Positions 17,814 through 27,216 of a stretch of 64,000 nucleotides of DNA are shown piece by piece. The translations under genes were made by a program, and so were the position numbers. Numbering within the stretch: the stretch's first letter is position 1; each line of letters opens with the position of its first letter. Source of the stretch: Pseudomonas triticicola (GTDB taxonomy: Bacteria; Pseudomonadota; Gammaproteobacteria; Pseudomonadales; Pseudomonadaceae). Under the pieces are notes generated by a model, which was not told the origin of the DNA, searched no databases, and saw nothing but the letters and a program-made list of their open reading frames with translations. The stretch covers positions 2,331,001 to 2,395,000 of the forward strand of contig NZ_JAHSTX010000001.1 of the NCBI RefSeq assembly GCF_019145375.1, given 5' to 3'.

Positions 17814-19040
17814 TTATCCTTTGACGCACACCACTTGACGCAGGGTGTGCAACACTTCCACCAGCTCACGCTGGGCGTGCATGACTTTGTCGATGTCCTT
17901 GTAGGCCATCGGAATTTCGTCAATCACCGCTTCGTCCTTGCGACACTCCACGTGGGCCGTGGCGCGAATCTGATCGGCGACGGTGAAGGTATTCTTGGCC
18001 TTCGTGCGGCTCATGGTGCGCCCGGCGCCATGGCTGCAGGAACTGAATGACTCTTCATTGCCCAGCCCGCGAACGATGAAGCTCTTGGCGCCCATCGAGC
18101 CCGGAATAATCCCCAGCTCGCCCTTCTTCGCTGACACCGCGCCTTTGCGGGTAATCAGCACGTCTTTACCGAAATGCCGTTCCTTCTGCACGTAGTTGTG
18201 ATGGCAGTTGACCGCTTCGAGCGCGACCTCGAAAGGCTTGTGGATGAACTGCCGCGTCGCCTGAATCACTGCGCGCATCATCAGTTCACGGTTGTGTCTG
18301 GCGAAATCCTGCGCCCAGCCAACCGCCTCCACGTAATCATCAAAATGCTGGCTGCCCTCTTCGAAATAGGCCAGGTCACGGTCCGGCAAATTGGCAATGT
18401 GCTGACGCATATCGGCTTGGGCCATCTGGATGAACAGGTTGCCGATAGCGTTGCCGACGCCACGCGAACCGCTGTGCAACATGAACCAGACACGGTTGGC
18501 TTCATCGAGGCACACTTCGACGAAGTGGTTGCCACTGCCAAGCGTCCCCAAATGCGCCCGGTTGTTGGTGTTGGCCAATTTCGGATACTTGTCGGTGATC
18601 AGTTTGAAGCGCGGCTGCAACCCCGCCCAGGCCTGATCGGCTTGCTGCGGAACCTCGTCCCAGGCGCCTTTGTCTCGCCGCGAACGATTCGAACTGCGGC
18701 CGTGCGGCACCGCTTGTTCGATTGCAGTACGCAATCCATGCAGGTTGTCTGGCAGATCTGCAGCCGTCAGCGACGTACGCGCAGCGATCATGCCGCAACC
18801 GATGTCGACGCCCACCGCTGCCGGAATGATCGCGCCGACCGTTGGAATCACGCTGCCAATTGTCGAACCCTTGCCCAAGTGCACATCGGGCATGACCGCC
18901 AGATGCTTGAAGATGAACGGCATTTTTGCCGTGTTCATCAACTGTGCGCGGGCTTCGTTTTCAACCGGGACGCCTTCGGTCCAGAGTTTGATGGGCTTGC
19001 CGTTGCCGACTTCGAGAAGCTGGTAGGTTTGGTCTTTCAT
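17814..19040 (-). CDS. rtcB: RNA-splicing ligase RtcB
   Basis: 408 aa, the standard bacterial RtcB length. Metal-site motifs are visible: GVDIGCGMIA with the cysteine ligand, then GSGNHFVEV, then CHHNYV. CSHGAGRTMSR holds the histidine that is guanylylated in E. coli RtcB. It joins RNA 3'-phosphate or 2',3'-cyclic phosphate ends to 5'-OH ends using GTP and Mn2+. First gene of rtcBA, with a sigma-54 promoter about 33 bp upstream of its start codon. Confidence 0.97.
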   Translation of the reverse strand: MKDQTYQLLEVGNGKPIKLWTEGVPVENEARAQLMNTAKMPFIFKHLAVMPDVHLGKGSTIGSVIPTVGAIIPAAVGVDIGCGMIAARTSLTAADLPDNLHGLRTAIEQAVPHGRSSNRSRRDKGAWDEVPQQADQAWAGLQPRFKLITDKYPKLANTNNRAHLGTLGSGNHFVEVCLDEANRVWFMLHSGSRGVGNAIGNLFIQMAQADMRQHIANLPDRDLAYFEEGSQHFDDYVEAVGWAQDFARHNRELMMRAVIQATRQFIHKPFEVALEAVNCHHNYVQKERHFGKDVLITRKGAVSAKKGELGIIPGSMGAKSFIVRGLGNEESFSSCSHGAGRTMSRTKAKNTFTVADQIRATAHVECRKDEAVIDEIPMAYKDIDKVMHAQRELVEVLHTLRQVVCVKG

Positions 19041-19072
19041 ATCTTGGTGTCCATGTTCGTTTCCATCAGCAT

Positions 19073-19088
19073 TGCAGCCGCTGTGCCA
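19073..19088 (-). promoter_or_regulatory. Sigma-54 promoter of rtcBA
   Basis: On the minus strand the sequence is TGGCAC-AGCGG-CTGCA, with GG and GC ten bases apart as required. It lies about 33 bp upstream of the rtcB ATG. The divergent gene encodes RtcR, a sigma-54 activator, which makes the assignment strong. Confidence 0.85.
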
Positions 19089-19216
19089 GCCTTGGATGCG
19101 GCTATGGTTTTTCTGCTATGTTTTTGATTTCAATAGCCTTTATCTCTGATGCGACGTATCTCGATAATCTATGGAAGACAAATCCGACCAGCAAAATTAT
19201 CATTTCATATCGTCAT

Positions 19217-19232
19217 TTATCTTATGAGATAA
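19217..19232 (+). promoter_or_regulatory. Palindrome covering the rtcR ribosome-binding region
   Basis: TTATCT-TATG-AGATAA is a perfect inverted repeat whose right arm contains GAGAT, the best ribosome-binding sequence for the rtcR ATG at 19235. It could be an RNA hairpin that hides the site or a protein operator; neither is shown. Confidence 0.4.
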
Positions 19233-19234
19233 GC

Positions 19235-20839
19235 ATGCCCAACAAACGCACGGTTGCCATCGGATTTATCGGAGCCACCCTGGATCGTGTCGGCAAAGGT
19301 GCCAGCCGGTGGAATTATTGGCGGCCAAGCGTAGGTCTGTGCCAACAAACAGACCTCCCTGTCCATCGGCTTGAATTGATTCACGGCCTCGACGCGCGCG
19401 ACGTCAGCCTAGCCGAGCGTGTCCGAGCGGACATCCAGCAGATTTCTCCGAGCACCGAAGTGCGCCTGCATCCAATGTCGCTGCGCAATCCTTGGGATTT
19501 CGAAGAGGTGTACGGCGCACTGCACGACTTCACCACTGCGTACAATTTTGACACTGAGCACGAGGATTACCTCGTCCACATCACCACCGGCACCCACGTC
19601 GCACAGATCTGCTGGTTCCTGCTCACCGAGGCGCGCTATCTGCCGGCCCGACTGATCCAGACCTCCCCCGCCAAGCGCAAGAGCGAGAACGAGCCCGCCT
19701 GCGGCACTCATGCGCTGATCGATCTCGATCTGTCGCGCTATGATCGGATTGCTTCACGCTTCGCCAGCAAACGTCTCGAAGGCCTGGAATTTCTCAAGTC
19801 CGGCATCGCCACGCGCAACCCGGCCTTTAACCGCTCCATTGAACAGATCGAGCGCGTTGCGCTGCGCTCCAAAGCCCCCATGCTGCTGATCGGCCCGACC
19901 GGCGCCGGCAAATCCTTCCTGGCGCGGCGCATCTACGAACTCAAACGCAATCGCTATCAGATGCAGGGCCGCTTTGTCGAAGTCAACTGTGCAACCTTGC
20001 GTGGCGACGGCGCGATGTCGGCCTTGTTCGGCCACGTCAAAGGCGCCTTCACCGGTGCGCAAAACGCTCGCGATGGCCTGCTGCGCGCCGCAAACGGCGG
20101 CATGCTGTTTCTCGATGAAATCGGCGAGCTCGGCGCAGACGAACAAGCGATGCTGTTAAAAGCAATCGAAGAGGAACGCTTCTTCCCGCTGGGCTCGGAC
20201 AAGGAAGTCGAGAGTGATTTTTTGATCATCGCTGGCACCCACCGCGACCTGCGCAGCCGGGTCGCCGAAGGCGCGTTTCGCGAGGACCTGTATGCGCGGA
20301 TCAACCTTTGGACATTCGACCTGCCCGGCCTCGCAGGGCGCCGCGAAGATATCGAGCCAAACATCGATTTCGAACTGGAACGCCACGCGCGCGAACATGG
20401 GCAACGCGCGCGTTTCAATCTCGAAGCACGCCGACGCTACCTCGCCTTCGCCAGCTCACCTGCAGCAGCCTGGCTGGGCAACTTTCGCGAACTGTCCGCA
20501 TCGATTACGCGGATGGCGACTTTGGCCGACAGCGGGCGCATCGATGAAGCGCAGGTAGATGATGAGATCGATCGATTGCGGTATGCGTGGGGGTTGGCGC
20601 AACCCTCTGCGCTATCGACCGAGTTTCCAGGAGATGGCGAGAGCATGGACTTGTTCGATCGCTTGCAGTTGAAGGCTGTCATTGAGGTGTGCCAGCAGGC
20701 GGACAGCCTGTCGGATGCCGGCCGACAGTTATTCGGGGTTTCCCGGCAGGCCAAGGCGCAACCTAATGATGCCGATCGCTTGAGGAAGTATCTGGGGCGG
20801 TTCGGGCTTGAGTGGGGCGGAGTAGTGGGCATGAAGTGA
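19235..20839 (+). CDS. rtcR: Sigma-54-dependent activator RtcR
   Basis: 534 aa from the ATG at 19235, the start of the conserved RtcR domain. Residues of about 1-185 are the RtcR regulatory (CARF-like) domain, with DYLVHITTGTHVAQICWFLL. The AAA+ domain has Walker A GPTGAGKS, the sigma-54 contact loop KGAFTGAQ and Walker B MLFLDEIGEL. The C-terminal part should carry the DNA-binding HTH (SDAGRQLFGVS region). In E. coli RtcR activates rtcBA in response to RNA damage ligands. Here it is divergent from rtcBA, with the sigma-54 promoter between them. Confidence 0.95.
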   Translation: MPNKRTVAIGFIGATLDRVGKGASRWNYWRPSVGLCQQTDLPVHRLELIHGLDARDVSLAERVRADIQQISPSTEVRLHPMSLRNPWDFEEVYGALHDFTTAYNFDTEHEDYLVHITTGTHVAQICWFLLTEARYLPARLIQTSPAKRKSENEPACGTHALIDLDLSRYDRIASRFASKRLEGLEFLKSGIATRNPAFNRSIEQIERVALRSKAPMLLIGPTGAGKSFLARRIYELKRNRYQMQGRFVEVNCATLRGDGAMSALFGHVKGAFTGAQNARDGLLRAANGGMLFLDEIGELGADEQAMLLKAIEEERFFPLGSDKEVESDFLIIAGTHRDLRSRVAEGAFREDLYARINLWTFDLPGLAGRREDIEPNIDFELERHAREHGQRARFNLEARRRYLAFASSPAAAWLGNFRELSASITRMATLADSGRIDEAQVDDEIDRLRYAWGLAQPSALSTEFPGDGESMDLFDRLQLKAVIEVCQQADSLSDAGRQLFGVSRQAKAQPNDADRLRKYLGRFGLEWGGVVGMK

Positions 20840-20948
20840 CACGACATTCACGCTCACGGCGCCAATGACTGCTGTAGAAAAAATGAATTAGCCGCCTGAT
20901 CCCTCGGTCAAGAATTATGAACGCAGTAAATCTGACGAGGTGACAGCA

Positions 20949-21083
20949 ATGACTATCCAGGCAGAGACACTCGTACAACTGACCGAAGCGCTTCAAGAGC
21001 GCGGCATGAAGATGGTTTCAGACGTTCATTTCACACGCGCGCCGTACCGATACAACCACCGCTGGATCTGCATAGTCGAGTAA
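20949..21083 (+). CDS. Small hypothetical protein, 44 aa
   Basis: The reading frame starts at an ATG preceded by GAGGTGA at good spacing and ends with TAA. The product begins MTIQAETLVQLTEAL and ends RYNHRWICIVE. It has a predicted amphipathic helix followed by a basic aromatic segment. No family is recognised. The ribosome site and isolated position support it as a real small gene. Confidence 0.5.
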   Translation: MTIQAETLVQLTEALQERGMKMVSDVHFTRAPYRYNHRWICIVE

Positions 21084-21207
21084 ACACGCTTGTTGCCGGC
21101 GCCTGGATCGATCATTCAGGTGCCGGCGCCGCTCGGCTTCGCCCTTAAAACCCAGATAACCGTCTCCATCTACATCTCGGCTACGTTGTTAGCGGATTCG
21201 GTGGCAA

Positions 21208-21234
21208 TAAAAAAACCCGGCGCGATGGCCGGGT
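21208..21234 (-). terminator. Rho-independent terminator
   Basis: On the minus strand CCCGGCCATCGCGCCGGG is followed by a run of seven T. It closes the small acidic protein gene upstream on that strand. Confidence 0.8.
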
Positions 21235-21261
21235 CTCGTACACGATACGAATTCAATGCGT

Positions 21262-21477
21262 CTATTTCGCGCCGCCGTTGTCGCGACCGGTCTGGGCATC
21301 TTGATCAGAGCCAGGGTTCCCGGGTGGCGGATTCCAGTCTTCTGGTCGTTCGTCGGTACCTTGCTTTGGCTCAGAGTCAGCTTGCTCCAGGCCGGAGTCA
21401 TGACCTTCGCCAGAATCAGGGGTTTGCTCGCTTGGTCCCGGGTATGGGGCTTCAGGGCCATTGTTGTCGTCGATCAT
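21262..21477 (-). CDS. Small acidic, probably disordered protein
   Basis: 71 aa from the ATG at 21477, 6 nt after GGGAG; an ATG one codon earlier is too close. The product is very rich in Pro, Gly, Asp, Glu, Ser and Gln, with no hydrophobic core, no cysteine and only two aromatic residues (one Tyr, one Trp). It has its own terminator. Proteins of this composition are often stress-induced in pseudomonads, but that is inference. Confidence 0.6.
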   Translation of the reverse strand: MIDDNNGPEAPYPGPSEQTPDSGEGHDSGLEQADSEPKQGTDERPEDWNPPPGNPGSDQDAQTGRDNGGAK

Positions 21478-21639
21478 CATTTTCTCCCGTCAGTGGCGCA
21501 GGGGCTGCGCGTAATAAGTGAGAGGAGATCGGCGCACAGAGAGTGCTGTTGGCTCGACGAGCGGACATTCTGACTAACCTGAGCACTTGGTGATGCGAGT
21601 CGCAGGCGTGATCGGTAGCCCTGCAAATCTCACACACAT

Positions 21640-21670
21640 GAAAAAGGCCAATGCTGTGAACATTGGCCTA
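21640..21670 (-). terminator. Terminator of tRNA-Pro
   Basis: On the minus strand AGGCCAATG pairs with CATTGGCCT across a 7-nt loop and is followed by TTTTT. It lies 16 bp past the tRNA 3' end. Confidence 0.8.
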
Positions 21671-21685
21671 AGTCATTGAAAAATA

Positions 21686-21762
21686 TGGTCGGGACGGAGT
21701 GATTCGAACACTCGACCCCTAGCACCCCATGCTAGTGCGCTACCGGACTGCGCTACGCCCCG
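21686..21762 (-). tRNA. tRNA-Pro(GGG)
   Basis: 77 nt with encoded CCA. The acceptor arm is CGGGGCG with CGTCCCG. The anticodon arm CTAGC-ATGGGGT-GCTAG gives anticodon GGG. The T arm has GTTCGAATC. It follows the merR gene on the same strand. Confidence 0.95.
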
Positions 21763-21851
21763 ACTGATGTTGCATCTCGCTCTTCACCTCGAAGAGCGCT
21801 CAAGAATATATCGCAAGCGTTTGAAAACTGGAAGTATTCAAACGCCGCTTT

Positions 21852-22208
21852 TTATTTCTTGAGCACCACCAGGACGTCTTCCAATTCGGCAATCATCTGC
21901 CGAATCATCTGTTTGTACTGGGTGGTATCGTCTTTGGCTTCGTCGCCGGACAGGCGCAGACGTGCGCCGCCGATGGTGAAACCCTGATCGTAAAGGAGCG
22001 CGCGGATCTGCCGGATCATCAGCACGTCCTGGCGCTGATAATACCGGCGGTTCCCGCGGCGTTTGACGGGGTTGAGCTGAGGAAACTCCTGCTCCCAGTA
22101 GCGCAGCACGTGTGGCTTTACGGCACACAGCTCGCTGACTTCACCAATGGTGAAGTAGCGTTTGCCCGGGATGACGGGTAGTTCGTCGTTATGACTTGGT
22201 TCCAGCAT
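21852..22208 (-). CDS. MerR-family regulator downstream of ihfA
   Basis: 118 aa from the ATG at 22208. The N-terminal MerR winged helix reads [20 protein letters not shown], then [20 protein letters not shown] short C-terminal helix follows ([19 protein letters not shown]). There are no metal-binding cysteines beyond the one in the HTH. It overlaps the end of ihfA by 20 bp, and this ihfA-merR-tRNA-Pro order is conserved in pseudomonads. Its targets are unknown. Confidence 0.92.
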   Translation of the reverse strand: MLEPSHNDELPVIPGKRYFTIGEVSELCAVKPHVLRYWEQEFPQLNPVKRRGNRRYYQRQDVLMIRQIRALLYDQGFTIGGARLRLSGDEAKDDTTQYKQMIRQMIAELEDVLVVLKK

Positions 22209-22491
22209 AAGCCTCAACTCGGGCCTTCAACTTCTGCCCTGGACGAAAGGTGACCACACGGCGAGCCGTGATCGGGATTTCTTCCCCCGTTTTCGGGTTG
22301 CGGCCAGGCCGCTGGCGTTTGTCCCGAAGGTCGAAATTGCCGAAACCGGACAATTTGACCTGCTCGTTGTCTTCAAGAGCGTGCCTGATTTCCTCGAAAA
22401 ACAGTTCTACCAATTCCTTGGCTTCCCGCTTGTTCAGGCCCAGCTCTTCATACAGACGTTCCGCCATCTCAGCTTTCGTCAAAGCCCCCAT
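22189..22491 (-). CDS. ihfA: Integration host factor subunit alpha
   Basis: 100 aa. [20 protein letters not shown] at the start, [20 protein letters not shown] in the beta arm and [20 protein letters not shown] at the end are diagnostic of IhfA. With IhfB it forms the DNA-bending heterodimer that also assists sigma-54 promoters. It starts 3 bp after the pheT stop, so it is translationally coupled in the operon. Confidence 0.97.
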   Translation of the reverse strand: MGALTKAEMAERLYEELGLNKREAKELVELFFEEIRHALEDNEQVKLSGFGNFDLRDKRQRPGRNPKTGEEIPITARRVVTFRPGQKLKARVEAYAGTKS

Positions 22492-22494
22492 ACG

Positions 22495-24873
22495 TCACTT
22501 CCTTAACGTGGCGTTCAACCTTTGTTCGAGCGAGGTGAGGATATTTTGCGTCGTCGAATTCACCTCATCGTCATTAAGAGTGCGCGATGGATGCTGCCAG
22601 GTCAAGCCAACTGCAAGGCTTTTTCTATCAGGATCAATACCTTTACCCTGATACACGTCAAACAGCCTGAGCTCTGTGAGCCATTCGCCTGCATTTTCAC
22701 GGATTACGTCCAGTACAGCCGAGGCCGCGACGTCTTTGTGCGCGATCAGTGCAAGGTCACGACGCACTTCAGGAAAGCGCGACAACTCGTGGAATTTTGG
22801 CATTTTACCGAGCGCCACTTCCGCCAGAACCAGCTCGAAGACGAACACCGGACGATCCAGGCCCAAGGCTTTCGACAATTCTGGGTGGATCGCACCAATG
22901 AAGCCTACTTCGCGACCTTCACGCTCAATGCGCGCGGTCTGACCCGGATGCAGCGCCGGGTGTTTCCCCGGAGCAAAGGTGAACGAATCCAGGGCACCAG
23001 CGAAACCCAGTACCGCTTCCACGTCAGCCTTTACGTCGAAGAAGTCGACGGTATCCCGACCCTGCGCCCAGCCTTCCGGCAAGCGACTCCCGCAAACAAC
23101 CCCGGACAGCATAGGCTCTTGCTTCAAGCCCTCAAGCTGACCAACGAAGCGCAGGCCGCTCTCGAACAGACGCACGCGATCCTGCTGACGGTTGAGGTTG
23201 TGCTGCAACGCCTTGACCAGACCTGGCCACAACGACGAGCGCATGGCGGCCATATCGTTGGAGATCGGATTGGCCAGCAACAGCGGCTCGACACCTGGAT
23301 TGAACAGCTCGAACTGACGCGGATCGATGAAGCTGTAAGTGATCGCTTCCTGATAACCACGAGCAACCAGCAGACGACGCAGCTCAGGCAGATCACTCCG
23401 CGCTTCGGCCTTGGCTTGTGGCGCCAGACGCGCTTGCGGATAGCGAACCGGCAGACGGTTGTAACCGTACAGACGAGCCAGCTCTTCGATCAGGTCGACT
23501 TCCAGGCTGATATCGAAGCGGTGGCTTGGCACTTCAACTCGCCATTGACCTTCGCCGTCAGCGGTAATGCTCAGGCCCAAGGCACTGAGCAGACGCTCGA
23601 CCTGTGCCGAATCCATTTCCATGCCGAGCATCTGCGTGATGCGCTGCGCACGCAGAGTGATCGGTGCAATCGATGGCAGATGTTGCTCGCTGACGGCCTC
23701 GATGATCGGACCAGCTTCGCCGCCAGTGATTTCCAGCAGCAGGCCAGTGGCGCGCTCCATGGCTTCACGCGCCAGCTGCCAGTCAACGCCACGCTCGTAG
23801 CGATGCGAAGCGTCGGTATGCAAGCCGTAAGAACGTGCCTTGCCGGCAACCGCAATCTGATCAAAGAACGCAGATTCGAGGAACACATCACGGGTGGTCG
23901 CGGAAACACCGCTGTGCTCGCCACCCATGACGCCGGCGATCGCCAGTGCACGAGTGTGGTCAGCGATGACCAGCGTATCGCTACGCAGGCTGACTTCCTG
24001 ACCATCGAGCAGAACCAGCTTCTCGCCCTCTTCAGCCATGCGCACACGAATGCCGCCATTGATTTCGGCGAGATCGAAAGCGTGCAGTGGCTGGCCGAGT
24101 TCGAGCATCACGTAGTTGGTGATGTCGACGGCAGCGTCGATGCTGCGCACGTCGGCGCGACGCAGACGTTCAACCATCCACAGCGGAGTTGGCTTCGACA
24201 GGTCGACGTTACGGATGACCCGGCCCAGATAACGCGGGCAGGCGGCTGGCGCCAGCACCTCGACCGAACGGACTTCGTCGTGTACCGCTGCAACCGCAGC
24301 CACCACAGGACGGGTTACCGGCACGGCGTACAGCGCGCCGACTTCACGGGCCAGACCGGCCAGGGACAGGCAGTCACCACGGTTCGGGGTCAGGTCAACC
24401 TCGATGCTGGCGTCTTCCAGATCCAGATACACGCGGAAATCTTCGCCCACCGGCGCATCAGCCGGCAACTCCATCAGACCGTCGTTGCCTTCACCAACCT
24501 GCAGCTCGGCCTGCGAGCACAGCATGCCGTTCGACTCGACGCCACGCAGCTTGGCTTTCTTGATTTTGAAGTCGCCCGGCAGTTCTGCGCCGATCATGGC
24601 GAACGGAATCTTCAGGCCCGGGCGCACATTTGGCGCTCCGCACACGACCTGGAAGGTTTCCGCGCCATTGCTGACCTGGCACACGCGCAACTTGTCGGCG
24701 TCTGGATGCTGCTCGGTGCTCAGCACCTCGCCCACAACCACGCCGCTGAATACACCGGCGGCCGGCGTAACGCTATCGACCTCAAGACCGGCCATCGACA
24801 GACGAGCAACCAGCTCATCGCGATCTACCTGCGGGCTAACCCAGCCACGCAGCCATTGTTCACTGAATTTCAT
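22495..24873 (-). CDS. pheT: Phenylalanyl-tRNA synthetase beta chain
   Basis: 792 aa, the usual length. The order of domains is tRNA-binding OB fold (residues of about 39-148, VGEVLSTEQHPDADKLRVCQ), B3/4 editing domain (RYLGRVIRN onward), B5 domain, a class II-like core and a C-terminal anticodon-binding FDX domain (HELSRFPEVRRDLALI). It forms the alpha2-beta2 enzyme with PheS, encoded 26 bp upstream. Confidence 0.97.
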   Translation of the reverse strand: MKFSEQWLRGWVSPQVDRDELVARLSMAGLEVDSVTPAAGVFSGVVVGEVLSTEQHPDADKLRVCQVSNGAETFQVVCGAPNVRPGLKIPFAMIGAELPGDFKIKKAKLRGVESNGMLCSQAELQVGEGNDGLMELPADAPVGEDFRVYLDLEDASIEVDLTPNRGDCLSLAGLAREVGALYAVPVTRPVVAAVAAVHDEVRSVEVLAPAACPRYLGRVIRNVDLSKPTPLWMVERLRRADVRSIDAAVDITNYVMLELGQPLHAFDLAEINGGIRVRMAEEGEKLVLLDGQEVSLRSDTLVIADHTRALAIAGVMGGEHSGVSATTRDVFLESAFFDQIAVAGKARSYGLHTDASHRYERGVDWQLAREAMERATGLLLEITGGEAGPIIEAVSEQHLPSIAPITLRAQRITQMLGMEMDSAQVERLLSALGLSITADGEGQWRVEVPSHRFDISLEVDLIEELARLYGYNRLPVRYPQARLAPQAKAEARSDLPELRRLLVARGYQEAITYSFIDPRQFELFNPGVEPLLLANPISNDMAAMRSSLWPGLVKALQHNLNRQQDRVRLFESGLRFVGQLEGLKQEPMLSGVVCGSRLPEGWAQGRDTVDFFDVKADVEAVLGFAGALDSFTFAPGKHPALHPGQTARIEREGREVGFIGAIHPELSKALGLDRPVFVFELVLAEVALGKMPKFHELSRFPEVRRDLALIAHKDVAASAVLDVIRENAGEWLTELRLFDVYQGKGIDPDRKSLAVGLTWQHPSRTLNDDEVNSTTQNILTSLEQRLNATLRK

Positions 24874-24899
24874 CCTGCTCTCCTAAGAATTCGTTACGA

Positions 24900-25970
<1,071 letters not shown>

Positions 25971-26025
25971 ATGACGTTTAACACCTGACCCCACAGAGGT
26001 GAGGCCGGGTGACTGTCGGGGGTAC

Positions 26026-26382
26026 TTAAGCCAAGGTGGCTTTAGCTTTCTCGACAATCGCAGCAAACGCCGCTTTTTCGTTCACTGCCAGATCAGCCAG
26101 AACCTTGCGGTCGATCTCGATGGACGCTTTTTTCAGGCCAGCGATGAAACGGCTGTAGGACAGACCGTTAACACGAGCACCAGCGTTGATACGAGCGATC
26201 CACAGAGCGCGGAACTGACGTTTTTTCTGACGACGGTCACGGTAGGCGTACTGGCCTGCCTTGATTACCGCTTGCTTGGCAACACGGAATACGCGGGAGC
26301 GTGCGCCGTAGTAGCCTTTAGCAAGTTTCAGAATTTTTTTGTGACGCTTACGGGCAATGACGCCACGCTTTACACGAGCCAT
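26026..26382 (-). CDS. rplT: 50S ribosomal protein L20
   Basis: 118 aa, standard length. The start [20 protein letters not shown] and the segment [20 protein letters not shown] are L20 signatures. L20 is needed early in 50S assembly and represses rpmI-rplT translation in E. coli. It lies 27 bp after rpmI. Confidence 0.98.
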
Positions 26383-26409
26383 GAGTTACTTCCTCTATTC
26401 TTGACTAAA

Positions 26410-26604
26410 TTAACGAAGGCGCAGCATGCGCTCGACTTTTGCCACGTCAGACGGATGCAGCAAGCTGCTACCGCGCAGTTGACGCTTACGCTTGGTCGAC
26501 ATTTTAGTCAGGATGTGGCTCTTGAAAGCGTGCTTGTGCTTGATGCCGTTAGCAGTTTTCAGAAACCGCTTGGCAGCACCACTTTTGGTTTTCATTTTTG
26601 GCAT
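26410..26604 (-). CDS. rpmI: 50S ribosomal protein L35
   Basis: 64 aa basic protein with [19 protein letters not shown] at the N-terminus and [20 protein letters not shown] at the end, both diagnostic of L35. It is between infC and rplT in the conserved order. Confidence 0.98.
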   Translation of the reverse strand: MPKMKTKSGAAKRFLKTANGIKHKHAFKSHILTKMSTKRKRQLRGSSLLHPSDVAKVERMLRLR

Positions 26605-26664
26605 GTTCGGATACTCCGCATTCAGTTGATAAACATAATCAGAAGGCCTGCCGTGCCCTGTTGA

Positions 26665-27216
26665 TTACTTCTTCTTTTTCGGGGCGATGACCATGATCAG
26701 CTGGCGTCCTTCCATCTTAGGATGCTGTTCGACCGAACCGTACTCGAGCAGGTCTTGTTCAACCCGCTTGAGGAGTTCCATCCCCAGCTCCTGGTGGGCC
26801 ATCTCACGGCCGCGGAATCGCAAGGATACCTTGGCCCTGTCCCCGTCACTCAGGAAACGTACCAGGTTGCGCAGTTTTACCTGGTAATCCCCTTCCTCCG
26901 TCCCTGGACGAAACTTGATTTCTTTAACCTGAATCTGCTTCTGGTTTTTCTTCGCCGCGGCAATCTGCTTCTTCTTCTCGAAGATCGATTTGCCGTAGTC
27001 CATCACCCGGCAAACAGGCGGGACTGCATCTGCGGAAATTTCCACCAGATCAAGCTTTGCTTCTTCAGCGATACGAAGCGCTTCATCAATCGAGACGATG
27101 CCAATCTGCTCGCCATCAGCGCCAATTAACCGAACCTCGCGTGCCGAGATATTCTCGTTGATCGGGGCTTTCGGTGCAGCTCGTTTATCTTGTCTCATTT
27201 CACGCTTAATAATAAT
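26665..27216 (-). CDS. infC: Translation initiation factor IF-3 (AUU start)
   Basis: About 183 aa. The first ATG in frame (27198) has no ribosome site and is preceded in frame by three ATT codons (27216-27208), with GGAG just upstream, as expected for the rare AUU start that lets IF-3 repress itself. Which of the three ATT codons is used is uncertain; spacing to GGAG is 2, 5 or 8 nt. The protein shows the N-terminal [15 protein letters not shown] and the C-terminal domain [14 protein letters not shown]-3 checks start codon and initiator tRNA on the 30S subunit. The first ATT shares one base with the thrS stop codon. Confidence 0.93.
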   Translation of the reverse strand: MIIKREMRQDKRAAPKAPINENISAREVRLIGADGEQIGIVSIDEALRIAEEAKLDLVEISADAVPPVCRVMDYGKSIFEKKKQIAAAKKNQKQIQVKEIKFRPGTEEGDYQVKLRNLVRFLSDGDRAKVSLRFRGREMAHQELGMELLKRVEQDLLEYGSVEQHPKMEGRQLIMVIAPKKKK

